From Plumapathes pennacea (Eukaryota > Cnidaria > Anthozoa > Antipatharia > Myriopathidae), in contig OZ038471.1 in assembly GCA_964036295.1 (NCBI GenBank), forward strand, positions 3,780,001 through 3,844,000: DNA of 64,000 nt, given 5' to 3'. Below the pieces are notes generated by a model, which was given only the letters and a program-made list of their open reading frames with translations, made no database searches and had not been told where the DNA came from. Numbering within the stretch: the stretch's first letter is position 1; each line of letters begins with the position of its first letter. Below are positions 25,453 to 45,626 of the stretch, piece after piece. The translations under genes and the position numbers were made by a program.

Positions 25453-25717
25453 CTGTTTTTCGTCTTCTAAATTGCATTTCTTCTACCAAGCTTTCCAAAT
25501 TTCCAGTCTGCCTGTTTGATCTCAGAGCTATTATCACCGCGGTTTTGATGAATTCGCGTTTGTTTGACGAGCGTAGGCTAAAGCTGAAATACCCAGCCAG
25601 GAGCCACTTCAGCTTGTCGAAATGGTATCGTTTGATTATGTTTGCTTTCCTTCGCTTAGTTTTAACCAGCTGGACGAATAAGAATGTGAAAGTGAATATA
25701 ATGAACCAAAACCGCAA
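25453..25717 (-). CDS. candidate first coding exon, unknown protein
   Basis: An 88-codon open frame starting with ATG and ending in a perfect donor context, aaaacag|gtaagt, in phase 1. It begins MRFWFIIFTFTFLFVQLV, a strong hydrophobic signal or anchor, followed by a basic stretch (KTKRRKANIIKR) and a Leu/Lys/Arg-rich region. The following exon would lie at lower coordinates, beyond or inside the satellite, and I could not find it. It could be spurious. Confidence 0.35.
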
Positions 25718-26039
25718 GTAGATGTCAACAAAAATCTCACGTTACATAACTTTGAAACTCAGCCAAGAAAAGAAAGGCTTCCACGCCGCTTGCACGTGAA
25801 CATTATCCAATCAAAATATAGTATTTTTGCTTACACGTCAATCAAACTTCAAAATCCTAGAGGGGGGACTTCTTTTACCAATTGTCATGATACCTACGCT
25901 GTGGTTTTCGGGTGAAAACAATTATTTTTTGCTGCTGTGTGCCATTGTGCTCATAGCTTTTCTCACAAATGATCGATCCCGAAAGAGCCGTTTTTCTATT
26001 TCTTTGCTTGTTTGTTTATCCCTCAGCTGCGTCTCGAAG

Positions 26040-26605
26040 GTTTCGGTGTGCAATGAAATGTATGGAGCGGGTCGCGAGTAATAAGAGCAAATTATCCAAT
26101 TTCTCACGACCCGCTGGACAAAATCTTACGAAAAATATATAAATATACCATCGGCATAGTCCCAGGAACGTTTCCTGAAGGTTTCATGCGATTCTGAGAT
26201 GGTCGAAAATAACCGTATTTCGACAAAATACTAAGACTTTAGCCCATGGTTTATTGTCAAAAATAGCCTATTTGGGCCAAAAAGTGAAAACTCTTGAAAC
26301 GTTTAGGAAAACCTTCCTGGGACTATAACAAGACTTTTTTTTCAATACATTTGCTTTATTCATCTTCATCCGTGTGCATTGTATGACAAATGTATAGAGC
26401 GGGTCGCGAGTACTAAGAGCAAATTATCGCTTAACACTTCACCCTTTTCAAACAAAAGAACATAAACTTATGCGTAGTTTCTTGCTGTTTCATCAACGGC
26501 TGAAGAAAAATAAGACAAAAGTATGGCAAAAAGTCTTGTTATAGTTCCAGGGAGGTTTCCCGAAAGTTTAAAGAGTTTTGAATCATTCGTGAAAAACGGC
26601 TGTTT
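26040..26605. repeat. dispersed relatives of the 334-bp satellite in both orientations
   Basis: Forward copy at about 26096-26390 (ggcatagtcccaggaacgtt, catgcgattctgagatggtc). Reverse-oriented pieces at about 26040-26095 and 26400-26600 (agcgggtcgcgagtaataag, atcaacggctgaagaaaaat). The copies meet at the word gcgggtcg(c/t)gag. Confidence 0.75.
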
Positions 26606-27707
26606 TTGACAAAAAAGCATGCCATTCTTTGTTTTTGTTTTTTGTTTTTGCATCTGCGATAGCCTTGCTGTTTGATCATATCCCACGTTGGCATGGCTTC
26701 TACTTACTATATTGTTGTATAACACGTTTGAATTGGTAAGACCTAGACCTGGGAGTTTTGTCCACAGTGGTTCTACCGCTCCCGCTTCCAACGCATGACG
26801 GGTGAACATGCTGTTGGTTATTTATTACCTGGGTCCAAACCAGGATATGATTCATAAAAGAGTTTCCAAAATATTCTAGTATTTTACACGATACACATAT
26901 ACAGATTCGGCTATTCAACACCATTCTTTTGTCCACGAAAAAAAAAACAACTCGTATACCCAAGGGCCGAGACATCCCGTTGAATGCCTTTGTAAGCTGT
27001 CGGAGATACGAATCTCTGAATCTGAGATACGTTTTGGAGAGTTAAATCAACCACATTCAGGAATTTTGATCTCAAACGAAACAAAAGCAAAGACAAAAAG
27101 ACAAAAGTTTTTCGATTTTTTCTGGTTCCCAATCAACGTTATCAAGTGCTTGACACACCAAAAATATCAAAAGTAAATTAAATCGATATGGCAATAAAAT
27201 AAAACAAATATTTGAACTTTGATAATCGTAGAGTTACAAACTATTTAGATTATGGAAGCAATTTCGTGACTGAAGAGCACAGCTACTTTCCCTCTTCAAT
27301 TCAATTCTCTAGTCCTTCATTTCGACACAAATACAGTGGTCAACACTGCCAGTTAGTTCAGGCTGGAAGGTCAGCAATGGAAAGATATTTGGGACGCCTC
27401 TTCCAATTAAAAGACCTCATTGAGCTTTGCATATATGAAGAGTAGTTCTTGCAACTGCAAAACGACCGTTTCTTGACAGGAGATCTTATTGCTGCCTTAC
27501 TGCACAGCGAGGAAACAAACCCCCTAACTGGGAAATCTACCAAGAGCCTAAAAAAAAAAAAAAAAGTACCACGAGTGTCCACGTCTGAGTCTCAAGCATT
27601 TCTGCTCACACGTCCAGTGAAAACGAGCAAGCAGATCGCTGTTCCAAGAATTCAACATTCCTAGAAGACCCAAAAAAATGGTGAGAAAAGCACACAGCAT
27701 ATCTCTG
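26606..27707. other. 3' flank of the kinase gene, no other gene
   Basis: AT-rich sequence with T- and A-homopolymers (26627-26650, 27550-27566). It is likely to include the minus-strand kinase 3' UTR. No coding exon recognised. Confidence 0.4.
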
Positions 27708-37576
<9,869 letters not shown>

Positions 37577-38450
37577 GGTATCTTCGCGATCAAAAGAATC
37601 AGATAGTTATCTCGAGTCTCTACGGCCTTTCTTACATTTTTTGGCGTTTAAACGAAAGAGATCACTAGTTAAAAAAGCAGAAAAACTGAACGAGAACTTT
37701 ATGTACAATAATCCAAAATGGCGGCAGTATATCCCATCGGTCTTTGTGGCCCAGAAATGTCAAGCTACTTCCGGTCTGGAAATAACAAGTTCCGGTTACC
37801 CGTGCCATTTGAAAAGAGAGTAATTCCTTCAAGGAGATCATTCTGGAACTGAACCTTAGTTATGGTCTGGGCTATTAACTATTACCGGTATTTTTCCCTG
37901 AATGTGCTACGGCGACAGCGGACTTGCGAAGGGTGGCATACAAAACAAGATTAAAAATTACTTTGACTCTTTTCATCTCAATGAGGTAATAAATTGGTAT
38001 TCCAACCCGCTTACTTAAGACATACTCTTTTTCTTTGTTTTCGCACTTGGCTTGACAATATTTAGGTTTTTATGTTGTACTTTTTTTACCCGCTCTAAAT
38101 GTATAAATTCTCCGTTTAATTCATTTTGTAGCAATTAGTAGAAAAAGAGCAATGAGCAAACTGAAAACTCTTACCTGCATACCATCAGTGAGATGAGAGA
38201 AATCAAGGAAAAGAAACAAAATATGGCTCTTGAAAAAAACAAAATGAATTAACTCACAGTTGTCACGAAAAAGAGAAATCGCAAATCACTCAACGCATTT
38301 CTATGTGAGTAGCAATCACAACACAACAAGTGGTACGAAAACTTGCTACAATTGAAATTCGATCTGCCTCTTTGGGCGAAGGAATGCCGAAGAGTGAAGC
38401 ACCGGCAGGGATATCAGATAACAACTGCTTGCCCTCACGAAGTGTATACG
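37577..38450. promoter_or_regulatory. shared divergent promoter region, kinase / Smoothened
   Basis: The 874 bp between the kinase ATG (37576, minus) and the Smoothened ATG (38451, plus). It should hold both 5' UTRs and promoters. No TATA box stands out. An N-terminal coding extension of Smoothened is open from 38343 but unlikely, because the signal peptide starts at 38451. Confidence 0.55.
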
Positions 38451-41400
38451 ATGTCTCGTCTTCGAATAGCAGTACTTCTGTACTTGACATGCTTGTATAT
38501 GAAATGTGTCTGCAGCTACAAGAAAGTCACATGTGTGAATATTACAAACAAACAATGCTTCGAGACGAAGTTGGACTACGATTACACGACCACGGATTTG
38601 GTGACAGATTCAGAGAATCAAGAACAAGTGGAAGACAACCTAAAGAAGTGGAAAGGATTGAAGTTTATTTCCAAGTGTTGGGAAGTTCTTCAACCTTTCC
38701 TCTGCCAGGTTTACAAACCGCGATGCAAGTTCCGAAACGTTTCTCTGCCCTGTCGACAACAGTGCGAAGCAACACGAAAGCCTTGTTCGGTTGTGGTAAG
38801 GTATCACGGTGGATGGCCAGATTTTCTGAAGTGCGAAAACTTCCCAAAAAATGGATGCGACAGAAAGGTATGTTATAGTCCCCCCGCAAGGCAAAAACGC
38901 TAGGAAAACCGCGTTAACATGTACAAGTCTTCTTTGTTTTCGCGATCGTTAATAGGTTTGCTCATTGTCAATTATCTATGCCTCATTATTTGCCGACTAC
39001 TGAATGTCCTTTTAGCTCCGTGTACAAAAGTTGTTTGCTGTGTAATTAAAATGGGGAACATGCAAGTTTTGTAGAGAGGTCGCACGTTCCGCTGTATTGA
39101 TTCAATAGGCCCCGTCCACACTAATCCGGATAAATTTGAAAACGGAGTTTTCATACGAAAAACGCATCGAAAGTTTTCCGTCCATACTATCGTTTTCGAA
39201 TCGTTTTCGCTGTCCACACTAATACGCTGGACTGACCAAAAACGCTAAATGCCCGAATTGAGCATGCACACAGAGATCACTGACATCATAAGGTCATAAC
39301 GTCATGCGTTTTCGAAAAGCTCCGTTTTCGCCGTTCACACTACAACATGAAACCGGAGTTTTCGAAAATATCCACTCTGGAGAGCGTTTTCGAAAATATC
39401 CGTTTTCGGTCACCGAAAACGCGTCTTAGTGTGGACGGGAGGCCAAAACGGATAAATAAATATCCGTTTTCAAATTTATCCGGCGTAGTGTGGACGGGGC
39501 CTTAGTCACTATAGATACATACATACTAGATAGGGTTTTACATACACAGTTTCACTTCCGAGGGGGAGCAGAAGACTTCGGTTTACCTAGTTCGAGTACT
39601 GCTGTATTAAGTCCCTATACTTTCTGTCAACTCACTTTTAAACCATGGCTCGAAATAATTGAAGTGTTGAAGGTATCTTTAATTGATTCATGCAATGCGT
39701 CACGGCTCAGCGGCCGTATAGAGTGGATATATCTATTTTAGAAGGACGAAAAACCAACATGAAGGAATATTTGTTTCTTTTCGTGATTATCTATTTGCTT
39801 TGGGACCTGAACAAAAAGATTTTGATCAGGGAAATCGAAGACATTTTTATCTTTTGGCATCCAGCCAAGCTATCATTTCTCTGTTATTTATTTTTCTTCT
39901 TGTGGTTTCCCAATATAGACATTTTTGTTATGTCTCATGAGTTTTCAGTATGCTCTTCTGACCCCCATCCCTCTCATCAGCCAAAACTAAAATGATTTAT
40001 AGGAACTATTTAAATACTTTAAATCATCCCAAAACAAGATCTCTGTACCCTGAGAAAGGGTAACTGCAACACAGAACATATTTGGTAAATCTACTAGTTT
40101 ATTCAACAGTGCAAACGTACTGAAGGTGCACTAAAATGCATAATTTCAGTTCACCATATTCGCTGAAGTTCTCTGACTCTGAAGGAGCCAGACTTAGTTC
40201 ACCTGTCAACAGGCCAAGGCCACACCCTTTGACCTAGTGAGCCCCAGACCCCAGCCAAAATCTTCTACCTGATAATTTTTGTCTGCTGGAAGTTTTATGC
40301 TATGTTATGTGTTTTAAGTTTTTTCAGGGACCGGTATTCCATTGTTACAGCAAACAAGTCTGCCTGACAAACTAATGAAAATTAACTATTCTCCAACAGA
40401 TCACAAAATTAAACCTGAGTGAGTCAGCCTCCTGCAAGCCGCCTCTTGTGGAAACTGAACATGAGTCCAGCTGGTACGAGGGAATAGAAGGTTGTGGAAT
40501 CCAGTGTGAAAACCCCATTTTTACTCTCGAGGAACACACAAGGATTCACAGATTTGTCGCAGCATTTGGATTTTTGTCCTTTTTCTGCACTTTATTCACA
40601 ATGGTGAGTGCCTCAAATGGAAATTATAATACAGTTGAAACTCCCGTCAGTGGACACCCTTGGGAAGCCAAAATAGTGTCCGTAACTGGAACTGTCCGCT
40701 TACTAGAATGTGTAAATACAGAGTTTGACTGAGCTTAAGTTTAAACGGGGTTTCCTAGAGGTGTCCGTAAGTAGAGCTGTCTTCTTATGAGAGTGTCTGT
40801 CCAGAGAGCTTCAACTGTAATCAAAATTCAATTTAAGATTCAGGTTTCTGCCACTCTCTCAAGTCCAGTCTTCAGGAAGGAGCACAGGCTCACTTTCCCG
40901 AGGCAGTAGCTGGTAATCGAGCCCAAGTACAGCTTAGCAAAACTCAATCTGATGAATAAAGTTTCTTCCAGGTCACATTCCTCATAGGATGGCATTCCCA
41001 GAATCGTTATCCCTCTGTGATCCTGTTCTACATGAACAGCTGTTTCTGTGTGGCAGCCCTTGGTTTCCTTCTTCAGTTTACTGGCACAGCCCGGAAATCG
41101 ACAGTTTGTCGAAAAGACAACACCATGAGACTTCAAGAGCCAAGGTAATTGTAGGAGCCATGAGTGGCGGGGTGGGATATAGGGTGGATGGTCCAAGAAT
41201 GGCTTTTGTTATTAGGATCTGAATGAAAAAGGTTTGACTGAGTAAGAATGTATTGGCATTATAGTGGATATATATATAATATATACATAGCTCATGACAA
41301 CATAACTACGAAATACAACCAAGCCGACTTGACCAACCATAGACCGACATAACGGACCAATCACTTCTACAACCAGAGACATATATACCGCCATCTGACG

Positions 41401-42077
41401 AATACTTTTCACTTGACTCTGAAGATGACTTCTGCTCAGGTAGTCGAAACGTCAGTCACCAACAACAGTCTTTCTGGAGACTACTCTAACCCGGACGATC
41501 ACAACCAACCTACTAAGAAATGGCTCTCAAAAGGACTGGCTTTTGTGTGATCCTGAATGATTAACAGTGATCAGTTTGCCAAACATTACAGTCTGCTATC
41601 TGTTGACCAGTCCTTACCAGAGACTTTCAATTTTATCAAGCCTACTGAATAGTGTAAGAAAGTAAGAAGAATCAGGCTTCAAAACCCCAGGAGGCCCCAT
41701 TTACTTAATAAAATTATCTGTAAACCACATCTTACTTTAACAGTGAAGATGATTCCCATCTCTGCATCACAACGTTTGTGTTGGTATATTACTTCTCACT
41801 GGCTGGTACCCAGTGGTTTGTGATACTTGCCTACTCCTGGTCCATCTGCTTCAAGAATCTGGGGAGCACAATGGACATCTTTGCAGGAAAGACACTCTAC
41901 TTTCATCTTACTGCCTGGTGCATTCCAGTTGTGTTAGCTTCAGGTGTACTTCTCCGGAAGGAGGTAAGTGAAAGGATAACATTCCAGATAAGTTTTATTA
42001 TAGAAATCTTTTGCAACAATCAATTCCAGTTGTAACCATTACCCTTTCCTTGCCCTAGGGTGGGGAATTTGTGGCTA

Positions 42078-42117
<40 letters not shown>

Positions 42118-44581
42118 GGGGTGGGGTGGGGGATGGGGTAAGATGGTAACAGCTGGAATTGATCCATGCATAATCATAAGATGGTTAATTTTTAGGGAGG
42201 TCTTTGGATGGCTGCTGAAAACTAAAAATCACTGGGTGGTGTCATTCCTCTCCACACCTCTTCAAATTCTCAAGTTCTTTCAAATTCCTGTACAGTATGC
42301 TTCTATTGTGACTCAACACGGCATGCTGATGTGTGCTATTTCTTTATCGCCGTGCAGGTGGATGGTAATTCTCTCAGTGGAATCTGTATGGTTGGATATA
42401 AAAATCCCCACATGAGAGGAGCATTTCTGCTTGGTCCAATATTTGTCGCTCTCATTGTTGGGGGATTTTTTCTTACAAAGGGTAAGTATTTATCACATTG
42501 AGCATAAAGTAAAGTAAAGTATCTTTATTTATACATGGTAAGTAATCAGCTAGTAGCTGGTGGGGCCGTGTTGGTGGAAGAGCTGTAGAAAGCAGACAGG
42601 TTTGGAAGGGAAAAACCATTGGAGTTGTCTCCTCGGATGCAAAACCTTCCTACTACTGCCGGCCGTGGGGATCAAACCCACAACTTCCTGGTTGCATTTT
42701 CAGCAATAGGTTTTTAAACCACTAAAGATGGACATCCTCTGAACCAGCTCCAGCTGTCCATTTTACAGAGGTGTCCGTCTCCAAGAGATCAAGTTCTGTT
42801 AAAATTAATGACTGGAGAAGCTGCAGAGACTGCTCCTACAATGTACCTTTTGGCTTAAGTCGAGATACTTTCCAACTGCAGGTTTAATCACACTTTACAA
42901 ACTTAGAAGATCAAATCCTGACTTCCTGGGCAACAGGTCATCACTGAAAATCAAGGAAACCATCATCAGAGTGGGTGAGTGGATATACGTTGAGGTTTTA
43001 GGTTGGTAATTGCCCTTCGGACTGTAGATTGACTTCAAGCAATAAAAAGTTTCATAAATTTCATAATTATTGTTTGTGGTCTTCTCTTTCAGGCATATTT
43101 GCATTCATGGCCTTTGCATTGATTTTCACAACATTTGCCTGCTATGTGTATGAGTATACCAATCAGAAGCTTTGGGAAGACAGCTATAAGCAATTTATGA
43201 AGTAAGCATAAATACTTGTACGTACTGTAAAGTAAAATATTTACCATAGGAAATAGGTATCTCATTCTAAATGTACAAACACCTTTTAAGTCAGTCCCAG
43301 TCATTAAGAATGTTCATTGGGTAAGAAAAAGAAAAACAAAAAGAGTAAATTCAAGTTTAGTTTTTCATAGTTTTTGCCAAACTTTTACAATACCTGACTT
43401 AGATCCCATTTATATGGAGAAACATTACATGTCTGAATTATCATATGAATTTTATTGGTTTCAGTGCATATCATAAAAACGTATCATGGTAAAAATTACA
43501 GTCAATCGGAGAACAGCAAGAAATGTAACATTTCAGTTGTAGCTTGCTTGTGTAAATTTTGTTTGTTTGTTTGTTTGTTTGCTTGTTTGTCACTCTGTGT
43601 ATCTTTTGGTAATTTACAGATGTATAGCAGAAAGGGCTGTTGAAGGCGAGACCTGGCAGGAGACAGGTTGTTCTGTGAGTGAGAGACCTAACCTTGGCAT
43701 CATAGAGTTGGAACTTTTCTCTTTGTTTGGATCTGGCATCGCTATGTCCAGCTGGACGTGGACATCAAACAGCACTATAAAGACATGGAAAAAATTGTGG
43801 GACAGGTTAGGAAATACTAAATTCCGTCTTGCACTGTCTGTACAGTATGTTATGGTCCAAGTTGTTCCCAATTTTCTCTTTCCGGCTCCCACCAGAGATA
43901 TAGTGTAAAGTATAGAGAATGTATAGCATTTGATACCTTGCTCAAATGACAGCTGATTAAAACATGAATTCTTTTTTTCAGCACTCATACATTTTCTTAT
44001 TTTAAGGTTGGGAGAATTTGTATTTTCAGCATTAAAGGGTTAACCCTTTCGTTCCCAAGCTCAAAATACAGAATTTCCCAACCTTTTCAGAAGAAAATGT
44101 ATGACTGATTTAGCAAGAACTGTACATTTTATCTGCATTTGTGACTGTGTTAGTATAATATAAGTATATGGCTGCCTTTTTTTCACAGGATAACTAGGAA
44201 AAGAAGATATCCAATGCTCAGTCACTACAGATTTGCCAAAAGAAGGAACAGAGTTGGGTATGCATATTAAACAGTATATTGCAAAAATTATATGATTGTG
44301 AAGATGCAGTACATGTACCTTAGACATTCAACAAAATGTAAATGAGAAAGTTAACGATGAAGGTGTTCTCTCTTTCTTTCAGCCCTGCTGCAGCTGTAAA
44401 AGCAGCAGCCATACTACCTTATCCTGCCATCCCAGAAGTACAAATGAAAGCAATCATGAAAGCAGGGGAAACTATACAAGAACTTGGAACGAGAAGATGT
44501 GTAGAAGAACCACTGAGGCTCCAGAGTGCTTCATCAGAATTTACACCAGCTAATAGAAATGCCTCCTACAAGCTACAGTGA
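38451..44581 (+). CDS. SMO: Smoothened, Hedgehog-pathway class F GPCR, complete
   Basis: Ten exons: 38451-38867, 40400-40603, 40972-41144, 41744-41963, 42358-42481, 42882-42974, 43093-43201, 43620-43805, 44189-44257, 44383-44581. They total 1794 nt (597 aa) with all phases matching. A signal peptide (1-22) precedes a Frizzled-type cysteine-rich domain (28-136; [22 protein letters not shown]). Then comes the Smoothened-specific linker [16 protein letters not shown], and seven membrane segments near 189-214, 221-244, 272-298, 313-335, 356-378, 411-432 and 476-497. Linker and loops follow SMO rather than Frizzled. In animals SMO is released from Patched inhibition and signals to Gli. The sterol-site residues of the CRD are kept (D53, W67, Y88, equivalent to human D95, W109, Y130). 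The cytoplasmic tail is only about 98 residues, much shorter than in vertebrates or flies. It is head-to-head with the kinase and tail-to-tail with CEP44. Confidence 0.95.
39118..39501 (+). repeat. fold-back MITE, GGCCCCGTCCACACTA termini
   Basis: The ends are ggccccgtccacactaatcc (then ggataaatttgaaaacgg) and its complement at 39464-39501. The interior is built of repeated cgttttcgaaa/ccgttttc words in both orientations. It is in Smoothened intron 1. Flanks read ATA and TTA. Confidence 0.85.
40632..40817 (+). repeat. Tc1/mariner-like MITE with TA target duplication
   Basis: TA | CAGTTGAAACTCCC ... gagagcttcaactg | TA. Internal ggtgtccgtaagtagag words match the 1735-1884 family. It lies in Smoothened intron 2, just after the exon 2 donor. 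Confidence 0.8.
41270..41525 (+). mobile_element. retroelement 3'-end-like fragment (possibly Penelope-like)
   Basis: Contains ctctgaagatgacttctgct, then caggtagtcgaaacgtcagt, a hairpin-with-GAAAC motif of the kind common at invertebrate Penelope-like element ends, followed by accaacaacagtctt and ctctaacccggacgatcac. No reverse transcriptase remains. The class assignment is inference from remembered repeat motifs. Smoothened intron 3. Confidence 0.4.
42077..42114 (+). repeat. (TG)n microsatellite followed by G-rich tract
   Basis: gtgtgt run followed by gggggtggggtgggggatgg in Smoothened intron 4. The G-rich part also fits a weak G4 pattern. Confidence 0.85.
42520..42720 (-). repeat. possible SINE-like repeat
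   Basis: On the minus strand the word gtgggtttgatccccac resembles a tRNA-type B box with its arm. The region ends in aaagtaaagtaaagtat. No A box is clear. Smoothened intron 5. Confidence 0.3.
42726..42870 (+). repeat. Tc1/mariner-like MITE fragment
   Basis: Ordered similarity to 1735-1884 (ccagctgtccattttacaga, ggtgtccgtct, atgactggagaag, gactgctcctac). It lies in Smoothened intron 5 and ends close to the exon 6 acceptor. Confidence 0.6.
43853..44043 (+). repeat. MITE copy, TTAACCC family
   Basis: Runs from gtccaagttgttcccaattt to cagcattaaagggttaa with all family words (gctcaaatgacagctgatta, cactcatacattttctt). Smoothened intron 8. Confidence 0.75.
44038..44118 (-). repeat. inverted partial MITE, TTAACCC family
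   Basis: Shares the terminus of the preceding copy and reads in the opposite direction (aaccctttcgttcccaagct, then cccaaccttttcagaagaaa). The two copies form an inverted pair. Confidence 0.7.
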
Positions 44582-44859
44582 AGTCCTTCATGGTACAGCT
44601 GTTACCTTGAAAGGGTGAAACTGAAAAGGTTCATGATGGTTCGAGATGGCAAGAAGAGATCAAGGCACTACTGTACAATAGCAGAACTTAAATCTTTGTG
44701 AGTTCAGAAAGAAAAACATACCATTGACAGCTTCTTCAAAATACACTTGCCTTGAAAGTCTAGTCAAGGAAATAGTGTGGACTGATGAGGATAGCTAAGG
44801 GGGATAGCTAAGTTATGTGGCAGTCACTGCTTTCCTACTGCATTGCCTCAGCCTAAAAT

Positions 44860-45050
44860 TGAATCATTTCCACAACACAAGCTACAGCCTCACCATTTTG
44901 TCGAAAATCGGTCATTTTTGGCTCAATCTCAAAATCAAAGTACAGTCTGGGCGTAATACCAGAATGTCTGGATGTCCCAGGAAGATTTCCTGCAAGTTTG
45001 AAGTGTTTTAAATTTTTGGTCAAAAATTCAACAGAGCATAGCTAGCCAAA
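44860..45050 (+). repeat. diverged relative of the 334-bp satellite
   Basis: gtcccaggaagatttcctgc, aagtttgaagtgttttaaat and ttttggtcaaaaattc parallel the satellite's gtcccaggaacgtttcctga / aagtttc and its edge copy at 16340-16400. It is a single copy in the Smoothened 3' flank. Confidence 0.55.
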
Positions 45051-45051
45051 A

Positions 45052-45057
45052 AATAAA
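45052..45057 (+). terminator. candidate poly(A) signal for Smoothened
   Basis: AATAAA 471 nt after the Smoothened stop, the first canonical hexamer downstream. It lies in repeat-derived sequence, so usage is uncertain. Confidence 0.3.
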
Positions 45058-45102
45058 TGATCTGACCGCTTGAGAGGATGTCTTTTTCTCATACTGTAAA
45101 TA

Positions 45103-45520
45103 ACCCTTTCACTCCCAAGTGTGATCAACTTTAATTTTCTCTTTAGTTTTGTCATCAGAAATACAGTTGAACCCTACTATTTCAAACTCAGATAGTTCAA
45201 AGTCCCTGTTATTTCGAAGTCAAGCCAAATCCCTGTTGATTTGTTTTCAGTCATTTTCTATCGACTATTTTGAAACCCCGCTATTTTGAACTTTTTTTTT
45301 TGTGTCCCCTGGACCTTCGAAATAGAAGGGTTTGACTGTATATCATAAAGTAAGGAGAACTTTGCTTTTGATATCTTGCTCATACCTGTATCACAGCAGA
45401 TTGAACTATCAATTCTCACTACATCCCTCATACAATACAATACAATACAATACTCAAACATTTTTCTCCTAAAAGGTTGGGAGAATACATGCATTTTGAT
45501 CTTGGGAATGAAAGGGTATG
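45103..45520 (+). repeat. MITE copy, TTAACCC family, split by a nested element
   Basis: A near full-length copy from aaccctttcactcccaagtg to gatcttgggaatgaaagggt, interrupted at 45172-45340. It also carries a short (atacaa)n-like expansion at 45430-45452. Confidence 0.85.
45174..45338 (+). repeat. Tc1/mariner-like MITE nested in another MITE, TA duplication
   Basis: TA | CAGTTGAACCCTACTATT ... aatagaagggtttgactg | TA. Removing the element and one TA restores the host family's word atcagaaatatatcataaag, so boundaries and target duplication are confirmed by an intact empty-site sequence. Confidence 0.9.
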
Positions 45521-45626
45521 ATCAGTGTATAATAATACAACACAGGATGATACTGTAGGAAGCATTCCTAAACAAAACACCCAACTACAGTACTGTCTTC
45601 CACATGTACTGTAACATTGCATGTTA

